A DNA stretch of 64,000 nt from Clostridia bacterium. Lineage in GTDB: Bacteria; Bacillota; Clostridia; Oscillospirales; Acutalibacteraceae. Below are positions 7,865 through 16,694 of the stretch, in pieces (the first letter of the stretch is position 1; every line of letters begins with the position of its first letter). The notes below the pieces were generated by a model that was not told where the DNA came from, did not search any database, and worked only from the letters and a program-made list of their open reading frames with translations. The stretch is taken from positions 1 through 64,000 of the forward strand of contig JAFSAC010000008.1 of assembly GCA_017442265.1 (NCBI GenBank). Direction: 5' to 3'. The translations under genes and the position numbers were made by a program.

Positions 7865-9301
7865 TTAATGCTTATACTCTCTCGGGCGGTTCACCAGTAA
7901 CACGATCAATACGATCAAACCAACCAGCAGCAAGCCGGCGCCCGCCGCAATGGCGATCATCCGTCCTTTTCCGAGCCGCTCGGCCCAACCGGAAACCGTC
8001 TGCTTTACCTTGTCGATAAACCCGGTAGGGGTGGGCTCTTCGGTCAGGTCCTCATCCGGCTCCGGAGCGGCAACCGTCGTATCCGCCACGTACCGCAGGA
8101 AGGTGCCTTCCACGCTGTCGTACCGATACAGTCCCTTGTTTCCATTCGGGGACAGCGCATACACCAGATATTGCTCCGGCTCGGTCTGTCCCGGGAAGGA
8201 CCACGCCACCACCGTTTTTTCGTTCACCGTGATGAAGGTCTGGGTAAAGCCCTCCGGCACGGCCACCGTATTATCGGGGGTTAAAAACGCATAGGTCCCC
8301 GCCTGCATATTCACCGAAGCAAACGGCGAAAAGGTCATACTGCCGGTATCGTACACGAAAAATTCGCCGGCATTTTTCTGCTCGTTAAAGAGGTATAACA
8401 GCACGATCGCCCGGCTCTTATCCTGCACCGAGGGGAACTTCACATCGTTGACGGTAAGCTCCACCTGCTCGTAGCCGGTGGGAAGCGGAATCCCTTTAAG
8501 ATCGGAAGCGATATACCGGGTCTCCTCCCCCACCGTTACCTTAGAAGCATCCGCCGTCGGTTCCTTTTCGGTATCGGTAGCGGCGCCGGTGTTTTCCTGG
8601 CGGGTGATATTTAAGGTATAGGATTTCACCGTGCCGTCGGGGGCGGTGACCTTCACCACCCGGGTGTTTTTGCCGACCTGCATATTCTTACTGCCGGTGA
8701 CCTCTACCTTCGCATTTTTATCGGCGGTGACGGCACTCACCGTCAACACCGTCACCGAATACGGAATGGTGATGTTATAGGACGTAACTTTGGAGGAAAA
8801 CGCCGGGGACAGCGATCCGCTGGACACGTACAGTTCGGTCAGATTGGCGTTGTTGGACAGCGAGGGATTTTGCACACTCACGGTGGTACTGGCAGAAGCC
8901 GTGCCCAACGAATTTAAGTTCCAGTCGGAGAGACCGGTGGAGGATACCGACACCTTACTGCTGCCGGCGGCTTTCGCTTTAAAGGTTAAGGTGAACGAAT
9001 GACTTTTTCCGCTCGGAGCCGCAGTCGCAAAGTAGGACACCTTGAGCACCCCGGCGCCGCCGCTGACACCCGCACCCGATGCCGAAACGTATTCCAGCAC
9101 CGCGGCATCGTAATTCACCGTCGCATCAAAAGCGGCAACGTTGGTATTGGCGGTATGGGTCACCGTCACCGTGACGGTATTGCCAACCTTCACGGTACCG
9201 CTCCCGGCTTTCACCGAAGCGGTCACCGATGCGGCCGCTACCGGCGGTATGGTGACAATGAACAACAAGCAAGCGAGTAAAAGGGCAAACCATTTTTTCA
9301 T
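7865..9301 (-). CDS. cohesin-domain membrane protein
   Basis: Predicted 478 aa from the ATG at 9301. A GTG three codons earlier lies inside the GAGGTG ribosome site, so I reject it. Order: signal peptide (1-23); cohesin-type beta sandwich, about 25-145 (VNYDAAVLEY, then GKSHSFTLTFKAKAAG); cadherin-like beta-sandwich, about 150-237 (LYVSSGSLSPAFSS, YNITIPYSVT); an unnamed region; C-terminal membrane segment, about 446-470, with a short RPREYKH tail. The protein would display a cohesin on the cell surface. The upstream gene ends in a dockerin, and its TGA (9312-9314) lies inside this gene's ribosome site, so translation is tightly coupled. No sortase signal is seen. Confidence 0.85.
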   Translation of the reverse strand: MKKWFALLLACLLFIVTIPPVAAASVTASVKAGSGTVKVGNTVTVTVTHTANTNVAAFDATVNYDAAVLEYVSASGAGVSGGAGVLKVSYFATAAPSGKSHSFTLTFKAKAAGSSKVSVSSTGLSDWNLNSLGTASASTTVSVQNPSLSNNANLTELYVSSGSLSPAFSSKVTSYNITIPYSVTVLTVSAVTADKNAKVEVTGSKNMQVGKNTRVVKVTAPDGTVKSYTLNITRQENTGAATDTEKEPTADASKVTVGEETRYIASDLKGIPLPTGYEQVELTVNDVKFPSVQDKSRAIVLLYLFNEQKNAGEFFVYDTGSMTFSPFASVNMQAGTYAFLTPDNTVAVPEGFTQTFITVNEKTVVAWSFPGQTEPEQYLVYALSPNGNKGLYRYDSVEGTFLRYVADTTVAAPEPDEDLTEEPTPTGFIDKVKQTVSGWAERLGKGRMIAIAAGAGLLLVGLIVLIVLLVNRPREYKH

Positions 9302-9311
9302 CCGTTTCACC

Positions 9312-11267
9312 TCACAAAATTACCGACGTGATCCCGAGGATCTGTTTTTGCGAACGAAGGAGATCGGTCGAGGTGACCGTCCCGTCTTTGCCGCTGTCGG
9401 CGGCGGTCAGATATGCGCCGGACAGTTTCGATATTCCTAAAATATGCCGTTGAGCGATTAACAGATCACGGGAGGTCACCGCCCCGTCTCCGCTGGTATC
9501 TCCATAGATGACCACCGGGTAGGATCTCATCACCTTACCGCCGCTTAAAAGCTGTACCACCTGCCCGGTGGCGGCGTTGCCGGTCGCCGGCTTACCGTCA
9601 GCGGTGACGATCTGCGCCGAACCGTTTGCCGCCGTCATCCCTTGCAGGAGGTCGGTCGCAGTGGTACCGGGAGCAATACCGGTGATGTTCGTTTCGATCT
9701 TATATTTCGAGCTGGTCAGCACCGGGGTGCCGGAGCCGCCCGGCCGGTACACGTGCAACGTATAGGTGCGGATAAGCCCGCTCGGAGCGGTCACCTTGAT
9801 ACTCACCGTCGTTTCCTCACCCGAGAGGGTGATATTCCCGGCACCGGACACCGAAGCGCCGGCATCACTCTTCACCGGGTTCACCGACAGGGTGGTGACA
9901 CTTGCCGGCACGGTCACCGCATATTCGGTTACATACCGTGAGAAGGTCGGGGTGACCGAATAGCCGGTCACCGACAGACCGGTTAAGGTATTATCGTTAT
10001 TCTTATCCGCCTGCACCGGGCGGTTGCAAACACCCGCCGGCATATTGGTGTACACCGGGATGTTAAACACGATACCGCCTTTCAGCATCTCATCCGAATA
10101 CGCCTTTTTCATCGAGCCGGACTCGGCATAGGCGGCGGTGACGTTGGTCATATACTGATGCTCGTAATAGCCGTTGCCGCCGTCCACCACGTCGAATTTT
10201 TGCAGGTAGAGGGTATCCTGTTGCATATTGATATACCCTTTGGCGAGCTGCTGTGCACCGCCCTCGATCGCCTTTTCGGGGGTGTTCCAGCCACGGGATT
10301 TCGCATAGACTGCCCCGTTTTGGATAGCCGACAGCCCGTCCTTTTCATACGCACCGATATTAAAGAAATTATAATACCCGGTATAATCGTGCACCGTGCC
10401 CTTGGAATCGGTCCATTTGACAACCCCGAGTCCGAGGTTGTTCCCGTCGGTCCCCTGCTCCTGACGGGCACGGGAGGCAAGATGATAGGGGCTGATCCCA
10501 TTGGCCCTCCCGATGTCATAAAACGCCTGCGCGTATTTTTCCATAAAACAACCGGATAGAATCTTTTTCACCCCGTCCACCGTATGGGCGGAGGAGAAAG
10601 AAAGACTTTCAAACTGGAAGATATGGGTCGCATCTAAGGAATTGCGCGGGTCCATATAAAACGCGACGATCTCTTTCTGGGCGCTGACCCAGCCGCCGGA
10701 ATCAAACACCACGTACTGCTTTTTATCCCAATCGTATGCACCGTATTCCATGGATTTCCAGTTGGCTTTCACCGCACTGTCAATAAGCAAACTTTTCCCC
10801 GGCACCGATTCGGCGTTAAGGGCGGTAGTCCAATCAAGATTTAAGTGTTTCGCCACAAATACCCAGTTCGGGTACTGTGCGTGCAGGGTGCGAAGCGCCG
10901 GCTTATAACTGTCGGGAAATTTCTGTGCGGTCAGATACGCTTCAAAATCCGCATCCGGCTTGTACTGTACGTCCACCACCACGTAGGTGCCGTAGATATA
11001 CCCGGTGGTACCCTTTGCGGTGGTGATATGATACCAGGTGTTGCCCGATCCGTCTTTAGTGGACCCGAGCACCGTCACCTTGTCCCCGGTATTAACCTGG
11101 GTAAGCACCTTATGGGAGGTGCTCGCCCCCTCACGCACGTTCACGTAATCCCCGGTCACGGTGCCGGTCTCAGCGGCAAGCGCCACCGTCCCGCCGACCA
11201 GAAGCATACACAAAAGGAGCGACAGCGCAAGCGGTACGGCGACAAATTTCCGCCACAGAGTTTTCAT
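9312..11267 (-). CDS. dockerin-bearing N-acetylglucosaminidase (SH3 + glucosaminidase + cadherin-like + dockerin I)
   Basis: Predicted 651 aa. Signal peptide (1-32); SH3 domain about 35-98 (GDYVNVREGAST); LytD/GH73-like glucosaminidase about 105-385 with the probable catalytic Glu270 in RARQEQG; cadherin-like beta sandwich about 425-508; type I dockerin at 589-651 with two calcium loops (DTSGDGAVTSRDLL and DSGKDGTVTSTDLL). It should cleave peptidoglycan glycan strands outside the cell. The dockerin predicts docking to the cohesin encoded by the next, coupled gene. The ATG has GGAGGG 8 bases upstream, and a consensus promoter lies at 11306-11334. Confidence 0.9.
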   Translation of the reverse strand: MKTLWRKFVAVPLALSLLLCMLLVGGTVALAAETGTVTGDYVNVREGASTSHKVLTQVNTGDKVTVLGSTKDGSGNTWYHITTAKGTTGYIYGTYVVVDVQYKPDADFEAYLTAQKFPDSYKPALRTLHAQYPNWVFVAKHLNLDWTTALNAESVPGKSLLIDSAVKANWKSMEYGAYDWDKKQYVVFDSGGWVSAQKEIVAFYMDPRNSLDATHIFQFESLSFSSAHTVDGVKKILSGCFMEKYAQAFYDIGRANGISPYHLASRARQEQGTDGNNLGLGVVKWTDSKGTVHDYTGYYNFFNIGAYEKDGLSAIQNGAVYAKSRGWNTPEKAIEGGAQQLAKGYINMQQDTLYLQKFDVVDGGNGYYEHQYMTNVTAAYAESGSMKKAYSDEMLKGGIVFNIPVYTNMPAGVCNRPVQADKNNDNTLTGLSVTGYSVTPTFSRYVTEYAVTVPASVTTLSVNPVKSDAGASVSGAGNITLSGEETTVSIKVTAPSGLIRTYTLHVYRPGGSGTPVLTSSKYKIETNITGIAPGTTATDLLQGMTAANGSAQIVTADGKPATGNAATGQVVQLLSGGKVMRSYPVVIYGDTSGDGAVTSRDLLIAQRHILGISKLSGAYLTAADSGKDGTVTSTDLLRSQKQILGITSVIL

Positions 11268-11305
11268 ACGCTATCCCTCCTTTTTCTATATGTCCATATA
11301 TAATA

Positions 11306-11334
11306 AGTATACCGAAAAGAGGGATTACTGTCAA
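11306..11334 (-). promoter_or_regulatory. sigma-A promoter of the dockerin/cohesin operon
   Basis: On the minus strand: TTGACA (11329-11334), 17-base spacer, TATACT (11306-11311). This near-perfect vegetative promoter lies 39 bases before the glucosaminidase start. Confidence 0.85.
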
Positions 11335-11350
11335 TAGAAGTTGGATAATG

Positions 11351-12496
11351 TCACTCGGTGTAAAAATAGGATATTAAGTTAGATATTTCCTGCCGAGCGA
11401 CCTCGTTCGCCGGGGTGTCCCAGAAGGCAAAGCGGAAAAGCGCCACCCCCTCGTACCCGGCACCTTCCACCGCTTTTGCCTGCCGCACGAGAATATCCCC
11501 GCCCTGTTGCCATTCTCCCGACCCGCTCCCGGCAAAGGTGTCGGTTTCCCCCGCCTTATACAGCGCCAGCCCCGCAAACAGCCGGACACCCGGCAACCGG
11601 GTAAGGGAGGAAAAGTCATAAAGCTCGGTTTCAAAGGGGAGCGCCTGATTTTCAAAGCCGCTGTAAAGTTGAGGACAGAGATAATCGACGTACCCCGGAT
11701 ACTTCAGCCAGCGGGACAGATCGGCATACTGCCGTTTAACACACCGCTCGATATTCCCCGCCGGGCTCACCCCGAACACGCAGTTGTCCCGGCTGTGCGC
11801 CACGCTATAGGTCCCGGCGATGAGGGTGTTCACCGCCGCTTGCCGCTGTTTTTCCACCGATACCGACCCTGCTGCCGGTTCAAACCCCTGGCGCTCCTCC
11901 CCGATGCCGGTGGGGTAAAAATAGTCGTCGTACTGTACCCCGTCCACGGCATACCGGTCCACCACCTCCCGCACCCCCTCTAAAATGCACCGCTGGGCAT
12001 TTTGGGAGGTAGGGATATAGTACCAACTGCCGGACAGTTCAAAAACGTCCTCGCACACCGCCCGGCTTTTGTCCTCTCCGATTCGATACGGATTAAACCA
12101 GGCGTGAAAGGAAATTCCCCGCTTATGCGCCGATTCCACCGCATAGGTCAGCGGATCAAAGCCGGCGGACAGCAATGGCGATACACTCTCTGCCGCCGGG
12201 AAAAGGTCGGAGGAATAATACGCATCGCTGTTCGCCCGCACGTGAAAAAACACCGTATTGATGTTGGTTTGAATACACCGTTCAAAGACCTGATCGATAT
12301 ATTCTTTCGCCCCCTCCACCGTCGCCCCGGCAAACGCCCGGTCCAGTTCGAGATAGGACACCCAGACCGCCCGCATTTTTTCCGGGATTGGATAAAACGG
12401 ACCACTCGGTGCGGGCGATTGCGGTTTACCGCCGCAGGCGGTCAAAAACAGCAACACCGCCGTAACGATCAACAGCCATTTGCTCGGTTTTTTCAC
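11351..12496 (-). CDS. family 10-like glycosidase (GHL10/DUF187) lipoprotein
   Basis: Predicted 381 aa. Lipoprotein signal with lipobox FLTAC. The mature part is a TIM-barrel of the glycosyl-hydrolase-like 10 / DUF187 family: RAVWVSYLEL near the start, NTVFFHVRANSDAYY, FHAWFNPYR, VDGVQYDDYFYP and YPGYVDYLCPQLYSGF. Members are thought to cleave glycans, perhaps cell-wall linked; exact substrate unknown. The GTG start at 12496 has AGGAGG 8 bases upstream; an ATG nearer the site is out of frame. It lies upstream of the glucosaminidase operon, pointing the same way but with its own terminus. Confidence 0.85.
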   Translation of the reverse strand: MKKPSKWLLIVTAVLLFLTACGGKPQSPAPSGPFYPIPEKMRAVWVSYLELDRAFAGATVEGAKEYIDQVFERCIQTNINTVFFHVRANSDAYYSSDLFPAAESVSPLLSAGFDPLTYAVESAHKRGISFHAWFNPYRIGEDKSRAVCEDVFELSGSWYYIPTSQNAQRCILEGVREVVDRYAVDGVQYDDYFYPTGIGEERQGFEPAAGSVSVEKQRQAAVNTLIAGTYSVAHSRDNCVFGVSPAGNIERCVKRQYADLSRWLKYPGYVDYLCPQLYSGFENQALPFETELYDFSSLTRLPGVRLFAGLALYKAGETDTFAGSGSGEWQQGGDILVRQAKAVEGAGYEGVALFRFAFWDTPANEVARQEISNLISYFYTE

Positions 12497-12509
12497 CCTT
12501 CATTCCTCC

Positions 12510-12538
12510 TTGCCTTTCGCCACAACCTCTGTTATACT
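12510..12538 (+). promoter_or_regulatory. sigma-A promoter for the DUF1294 gene
   Basis: TTGCCT (12510-12515), 17-base spacer, TATACT (12533-12538) with an extended TG. It points right, divergent from the GHL10 lipoprotein gene. Confidence 0.75.
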
Positions 12539-12584
12539 GATAATAAATAGGGATATAGGTATATACGCGAAAGGGGACAAGGAT

Positions 12585-12854
12585 ATGACGCCAAAACTGT
12601 GGTGGGCCATTGGTCTTATCAATATAGTCGCTTTTGTTCTCATCGCATTGGATAAACAGTATGCCCGGCGACACCGCCGCCGCATTCCGGAAGCGACCCT
12701 GTTATCGGTAGCCGCCTTCGGCGGAGCGCCGTTCACCCTACTGGCGATGTATCTCTTTCATCACAAAACCAGAAAGCCGAAATTTTATATCGGCGTTCCC
12801 TGTCTGCTGATACTGCAGATCGCAATTCCGATACTGGTTTATCTGTATATTTGA
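12585..12854 (+). CDS. DUF1294 small membrane protein
   Basis: Predicted 89 aa from the ATG at 12585; the frame upstream of it covers the promoter and is not translated. Three hydrophobic segments (about 5-22, 40-58 and 72-88) with the DUF1294 pattern DKQYARRHRRRIPEATLL...GG.P..L..M..F.HKT.K..F. Members are widespread small integral membrane proteins of unknown function. A DUF421 gene follows 41 bases later. Confidence 0.88.
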   Translation: MTPKLWWAIGLINIVAFVLIALDKQYARRHRRRIPEATLLSVAAFGGAPFTLLAMYLFHHKTRKPKFYIGVPCLLILQIAIPILVYLYI

Positions 12855-12895
12855 CCGCAAAAACCGGCATAATGGCTATGGGAGGGCTTGCCGTT

Positions 12896-13594
12896 ATGCT
12901 GATTTCTGCGATTCGCACCTTGATTATCTATCTCTTGGTTATTCTGTCTATCCGCATTATGGGTAAACGACAGATCAGTGAACTGCGCCCGTCCGAGCTG
13001 GTGGTGGCACTGCTCATCTCGGACCTTGCGATCGTCCCGATGCAGGATACCGGCACCCCGCTGTTATACGGGATTTTACCGATCTTTTTATTGGTGGCGC
13101 TGGAATTGCTGTTATCCGGCATTATGCTAAAATTCCCCGCCGTGGAACGGCTCATCAGCGGCAACCCGGTGACGGTGATCCGCCACGGAAACCTGGACGT
13201 TCAGGCGCTGAAAAAGCTCCGTATGTCGGTGGACGATCTTATGGAGGCGCTCCGGCTTCAAAATATTTTCAAGCTGTCCGAGGTGGACTACGCACTGGCG
13301 GAAACCAACGGACACATTACCGTGTACCCCGCTCCGGCGGCCAAACCGGTCACCTGCGGGGATCTCAATGCCTGTCAGCCGGATGCCGGGATGCCGGCGC
13401 TGGTCATCAGCGACAGCGTGTTTTGTCCGTGGGGGCTGGAGCTGTGCGGGCAGGATCAAAAGACGGTGTATGACATTTTAAAAAAGAAAAAGCTCTCGGA
13501 AAAACAGGTGTTTTTAATGACCTTGTCCGCCGGCGGCCAGTTTTTCATCCTCACCGATGAAGGAAAGCAGTTGAGCGGGGAGGTGAAGCTGTGA
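12896..13594 (+). CDS. DUF421 membrane protein (YetF/YdfS-like)
   Basis: Predicted 232 aa. I chose ATG 12896 because GGAGG lies 10 bases before it. Three membrane segments at the N-terminus (about 3-22, 33-50 and 57-80), the GKRQISELRPSELVVALLISDLA signature of DUF421 and a cytoplasmic C-terminal domain (NPVTVIRHGNLD, then SVDDLMEALR). Members in Bacillus are linked to spore or membrane functions, but the biochemical role is unknown. Its stop overlaps the start of the DUF4363 gene, a common pairing. Confidence 0.92.
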   Translation: MLISAIRTLIIYLLVILSIRIMGKRQISELRPSELVVALLISDLAIVPMQDTGTPLLYGILPIFLLVALELLLSGIMLKFPAVERLISGNPVTVIRHGNLDVQALKKLRMSVDDLMEALRLQNIFKLSEVDYALAETNGHITVYPAPAAKPVTCGDLNACQPDAGMPALVISDSVFCPWGLELCGQDQKTVYDILKKKKLSEKQVFLMTLSAGGQFFILTDEGKQLSGEVKL

Positions 13595-13971
13595 GACGGT
13601 TGTGGATCGCCCTGTTACTGCTTGTTATCGTGGTGGCGGTCGGGGTCGGCTCGCTCGCCGCTCACCGCACCGTTTTAGGAGACCTGCAGCAAAAACTCAC
13701 CGATGCCGAACAGGCGGTTCAAAGCGGCAATAAAGAGGAGGCCCGGGAAAAGACCCGCCGGTTTCAGCAAAGCTGTGAAAAGGCGGACCCAATTCTGGAC
13801 GTACTGTCCCGCCACGAGCAGACCCTCCCCTTACAGCAAAGCGCCTACCTGCTCCTCTCGCTGTTAGAACAGCCCGACCCCGAGTTGTATTATGCCGAAG
13901 TGGCGCGGTGCCGCTTTTATCTACAGGAATTATTGGCCGAGGAACAACCGGCCTTCAGCAATATTTTTTAG
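13591..13971 (+). CDS. DUF4363 family membrane-anchored protein
   Basis: Predicted 126 aa. GTG start overlapping the DUF421 stop (GTGA). One N-terminal membrane segment (5-23) and a helical soluble part with paired helices (LQQKLTDAEQAVQSGNKEEAREKTRRF...). DUF4363 genes commonly follow DUF421; the two probably form a membrane complex, perhaps sporulation-linked. Function unknown. Confidence 0.85.
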   Translation: MRRLWIALLLLVIVVAVGVGSLAAHRTVLGDLQQKLTDAEQAVQSGNKEEAREKTRRFQQSCEKADPILDVLSRHEQTLPLQQSAYLLLSLLEQPDPELYYAEVARCRFYLQELLAEEQPAFSNIF

Positions 13972-13982
13972 CGGAGGAACCT

Positions 13983-14750
13983 ATGACGACCGATGCCATT
14001 CTTTCCAAACTGACCACCCGAGCCATCGGGCGGCGGTTACATATCTTTGATACCCTCCCCTCCACCAGCGACGAGATCAAAACGCTTGCCGAGCAAAACG
14101 CACCGCACGGCACCACCGTGATCGCGCATCATCAGTCGGCCGGTCGCGGACGGCGGGGACGGAGCTTTTATTCCCCCGAAGGGGACGGCATTTATATGAG
14201 CATCCTCCTGTCCGGCCCGATTCCGGCAAAAGACAGCGGACGGATCACCTGTGCCGCCGCCGTAGCGGTGGCGAGAGCGATCGAAGCGCTCACCCCCGCC
14301 TCGGTACAGATCAAGTGGGTAAACGATCTGTTGATTAATGGCAAAAAGCTCTCGGGGATTCTGACCGAAGGAAAACTTGATCCCGACAGCGGTATGCTGG
14401 ATTACGCTGTACTCGGGATCGGCATCAACCTCTCCACCGCCGACTTTCCGCCGGAGCTGCAATCGATTGCCACCTCGCTGAAAATGGCGACCGGGGTCGC
14501 CCCCGCTCCCGACGCCCTTGTGGCGGAGATACTGAACCAACTGGAAAAAACGTTTCACGATACCCCCGCCGCCTTTTTGGAGGAATACCGCCGCCGTTCG
14601 GCGGTGCTCGGGAAAACGGTAACGGTCATTCGCGGAACCGAAACCTTTTCTGCCCGGGCGGTGGCGATCGACGATACCGGCGCTTTGCTGGTGGAAACCG
14701 AAACGGGCACCTGCACCTTATCCTCCGGGGAGGTGAGCGTGCGGCTATGA
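13983..14750 (+). CDS. birA: biotin--[acetyl-CoA-carboxylase] ligase
   Basis: Predicted 255 aa. ATG 13983 has GGAGG 6 bases upstream. Motifs: GRGRRGR (54-60, biotinyl-AMP binding), KWVND (111-115), GKKLSGILTE, GIGINL, and a C-terminal SH3-like domain. The enzyme activates biotin with ATP and attaches it to a lysine of biotin carboxyl carrier protein. The N-terminal helix-turn-helix of bifunctional BirA is missing, so this is a ligase only, without repressor function. Its end overlaps bioY. Confidence 0.93.
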   Translation: MTTDAILSKLTTRAIGRRLHIFDTLPSTSDEIKTLAEQNAPHGTTVIAHHQSAGRGRRGRSFYSPEGDGIYMSILLSGPIPAKDSGRITCAAAVAVARAIEALTPASVQIKWVNDLLINGKKLSGILTEGKLDPDSGMLDYAVLGIGINLSTADFPPELQSIATSLKMATGVAPAPDALVAEILNQLEKTFHDTPAAFLEEYRRRSAVLGKTVTVIRGTETFSARAVAIDDTGALLVETETGTCTLSSGEVSVRL

Positions 14751-15295
14751 CCTCCTCTCACCGTCGCTTGCGGGCGCTGTTAGCGGTGGCGCTGATGACC
14801 GCTCTGCTCGCCCTTTTCTCCCCGCTCGCGGTGACAGCCGGACCGGTTCCGCTGTCCCTCGGGTCGCTGGCGGTGTATCTCGCCGCCGCGTTGCTTCACG
14901 GCAAACGCTCCACCCTCGCGGTTTTTTTGTACTTATTACTCGGTCTCATCGGGGTGCCGGTGTTCACCGGTTTTTCCGGCGGGATTCATCATCTTTTAGG
15001 ACCCACCGGCGGTTTCCTTTTAGGGTATCTCCCCTGTGCGTTGCTGTCCGGGTGGATGATTGCCCGATTGGGGGATAAACCACTCGTATGGACAGGCGCT
15101 TTCATCCTGGGAACCCTCCTTTTGTACCTATGCGGAACCGGGTGGTATGCAATGATATCCCGCATCCCCGTAACCACCGCGATCCCGTTTTGCGTTTTTC
15201 CCTTTTTGCCGGGGGATGCGATCAAGATCGCTATCGCGGTGATCGGCGGGCTGCCGCTGAAAAAACTGCTTGTCCGGCATCGCTATCTGCCGTAA
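14747..15295 (+). CDS. bioY: biotin transporter BioY
   Basis: Predicted 182 aa, ATG overlapping the birA stop (ATGA). Six hydrophobic segments with the BioY signatures VPLSLGSLAVYLAAALLHGKRS, YLLLGLIGVPVFTGFSGG and GPTGGFLLGY. BioY is the substrate-binding S component of an ECF-type transporter and takes up biotin, alone or with a shared energising module; no ecfAT genes are in the window. Paired with the ligase, it suggests biotin salvage. Confidence 0.93.
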   Translation: MTSSHRRLRALLAVALMTALLALFSPLAVTAGPVPLSLGSLAVYLAAALLHGKRSTLAVFLYLLLGLIGVPVFTGFSGGIHHLLGPTGGFLLGYLPCALLSGWMIARLGDKPLVWTGAFILGTLLLYLCGTGWYAMISRIPVTTAIPFCVFPFLPGDAIKIAIAVIGGLPLKKLLVRHRYLP

Positions 15296-15300
15296 TTTTG

Positions 15301-15329
15301 TTGTAAATTCTCATCATTTCTGTTAAAAT
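15301..15329 (+). promoter_or_regulatory. promoter of GH43 gene
   Basis: TTGTAA (15301-15306), 17-base spacer, TAAAAT (15324-15329) with an extended TG. It lies 32 bases before the GH43 start, just after bioY. Confidence 0.7.
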
Positions 15330-15360
15330 ATACCTATCAATCACCCGAGGAGGAACGACC

Positions 15361-16254
15361 ATGAAAAACCCGCTGTTTTTAGGGGCTGATCCCTTTATCC
15401 TGTATTGGGAAGGGAAATATTATATGTACCCCACCATTCAGGTGCCGGATGCTCCGCCAAACAGTCTTTTGGACCCCGCCACCGACGGCTACCAGGTGTA
15501 CGTATCAGACGACCTTGAAACCTGGGAATGCAAGGGCTACTGCCTGCGTGCCGAGGACGTCAAGGGGGATAAATGCTTCTGGGCGCCGGAAATTCTGGTG
15601 CGGGACGGGAAATTTTATATGGTGTATACCGCCGAAGAGCATATCGGCGTGGCGGTGGCGGATAACCCGCTCGGTCCCTTCACCCAGCAGGAAAAGAAAT
15701 GGCTGAGCGAAGAACGTGCGATCGACGGTCACTTCTTCCTCGATGACGACGGACAGGTGTATATCTACTACGTCCGTCTGCGTGGCGGGAATAAAATCTA
15801 CGTCACCACCATGGCAGAGGATATGCTGTCTATGGATGAGGCGAGTGAAAAGGAACTGTTGGTCGGCGGCGGACAGGAGTGGGAAACCTACGATTGCCGG
15901 GTGGCGGAAGGTCCCTTTATCATCAAGCATAACGACCTGTACTATATGACCTATTCCTCCAACCATACGAGAAGCCCTTACTATGCGATCGGATGTGCGA
16001 TCGCCGCCTCCCCTTGGGGACCTTTTGAGCGGTATGAAGGCAACCCGATCCTCTCCAAAACCGAAACGGTGGTCGGGGTGGGGCATCACAGCTTTGCGAA
16101 AATCGGGGATAATAAATGGGTGTGCGCCTACCACAGCCATTTCTCCCCCGATCAGTTCAAACCCCGCCGCACCCGCATCGACCTCGCCGAATTTGTGAAA
16201 GACCCCAACGGCGGCGCCGACATCCTCGTCATCCACGGCCCAACCGAGGAGTGA
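15361..16254 (+). CDS. GH43-family glycoside hydrolase
   Basis: Predicted 297 aa, single domain, no signal peptide, so probably intracellular. A five-bladed beta-propeller of GH43: GADPF near residue 10 (general base Asp), ERAIDGHFF around 120 (pKa-modulating Asp) and VAEGPF around 182 (acid Glu). Family members remove arabinofuranose, xylose or galactose residues from plant oligosaccharides; specificity cannot be read here. GAGGAGG lies 8 bases before the ATG, and the gene has its own promoter. Confidence 0.9.
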   Translation: MKNPLFLGADPFILYWEGKYYMYPTIQVPDAPPNSLLDPATDGYQVYVSDDLETWECKGYCLRAEDVKGDKCFWAPEILVRDGKFYMVYTAEEHIGVAVADNPLGPFTQQEKKWLSEERAIDGHFFLDDDGQVYIYYVRLRGGNKIYVTTMAEDMLSMDEASEKELLVGGGQEWETYDCRVAEGPFIIKHNDLYYMTYSSNHTRSPYYAIGCAIAASPWGPFERYEGNPILSKTETVVGVGHHSFAKIGDNKWVCAYHSHFSPDQFKPRRTRIDLAEFVKDPNGGADILVIHGPTEE

Positions 16255-16267
16255 AAAGTATAAAACT

Positions 16268-16513
16268 GTGAATATGCAATTAAACGAAGCCATCTCCAAA
16301 AGAATAGCCGAACTGTGTGACGCGCGGGATATGACCCAATACGGACTCGCTCAAAAAAGCGGTGTTCCCCAATCCACCTTGAGCACCATTATGAATTGCA
16401 CCTTCCCGAGTATGAAAATGCGTATCATTTACGAGATTTGCGAGGGCTTTGAGATCACCCTCAAAGAATTTTTTGATTCTCCCCTTTTTGAACGGGAAAA
16501 TATTATGGACTAA
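16268..16513 (+). CDS. XRE-family helix-turn-helix regulator
   Basis: Predicted 81 aa. Starts GTG (16268) or ATG (16274); neither has a strong ribosome site. The HTH lies at about residues 20-50 (MTQYGLAQKSGVPQSTLSTIMN), followed by an EICEGFEITLKEFF helix typical of Cro/C1-type regulators. It follows the GH43 gene by 13 bases and probably shares its transcript. Its terminator, 4 bases downstream, has been split by the mobile element. Confidence 0.88.
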   Translation: MNMQLNEAISKRIAELCDARDMTQYGLAQKSGVPQSTLSTIMNCTFPSMKMRIIYEICEGFEITLKEFFDSPLFERENIMD

Positions 16514-16516
16514 CAT

Positions 16517-16530
16517 AAAAAATCCCCCTC
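16517..16530. terminator. left arm of a split bidirectional terminator
   Basis: AAAAAATCCCCCTC, four bases after the XRE stop. Its exact 14-base complement GAGGGGGATTTTTT lies at 27064-27077, next to the end of the convergent ABC permease gene. Together they would form a standard A6-stem-T7 bidirectional terminator; about 10.5 kb now separates the arms. Confidence 0.8.
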
Positions 16531-16602
16531 GGATAGGCTACTTCTCATAAGGATGTTTTGAATATCCTATGAAATCAGCCGATTGACGAGTGCTAAGAAG
16601 AT

Positions 16603-16638
16603 GACAGTATAGCAAAACGCTATGCTGTCTTTTCTTTT
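16603..16638 (+). terminator. terminator at left end of the element
   Basis: Stem GACAGTATAGC / GCTATGCTGTC (one mismatch, AAAAC loop, 16603-16629) followed by TTTTCTTTTT. It may stop chromosomal read-through from the GH43/XRE side, now that the native terminator is split. Confidence 0.75.
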
Positions 16639-16694
16639 TATCAACAAATTTCGCAACTTTTCCAAAAACACTTTTAATTCTATTGTTATTGGGG

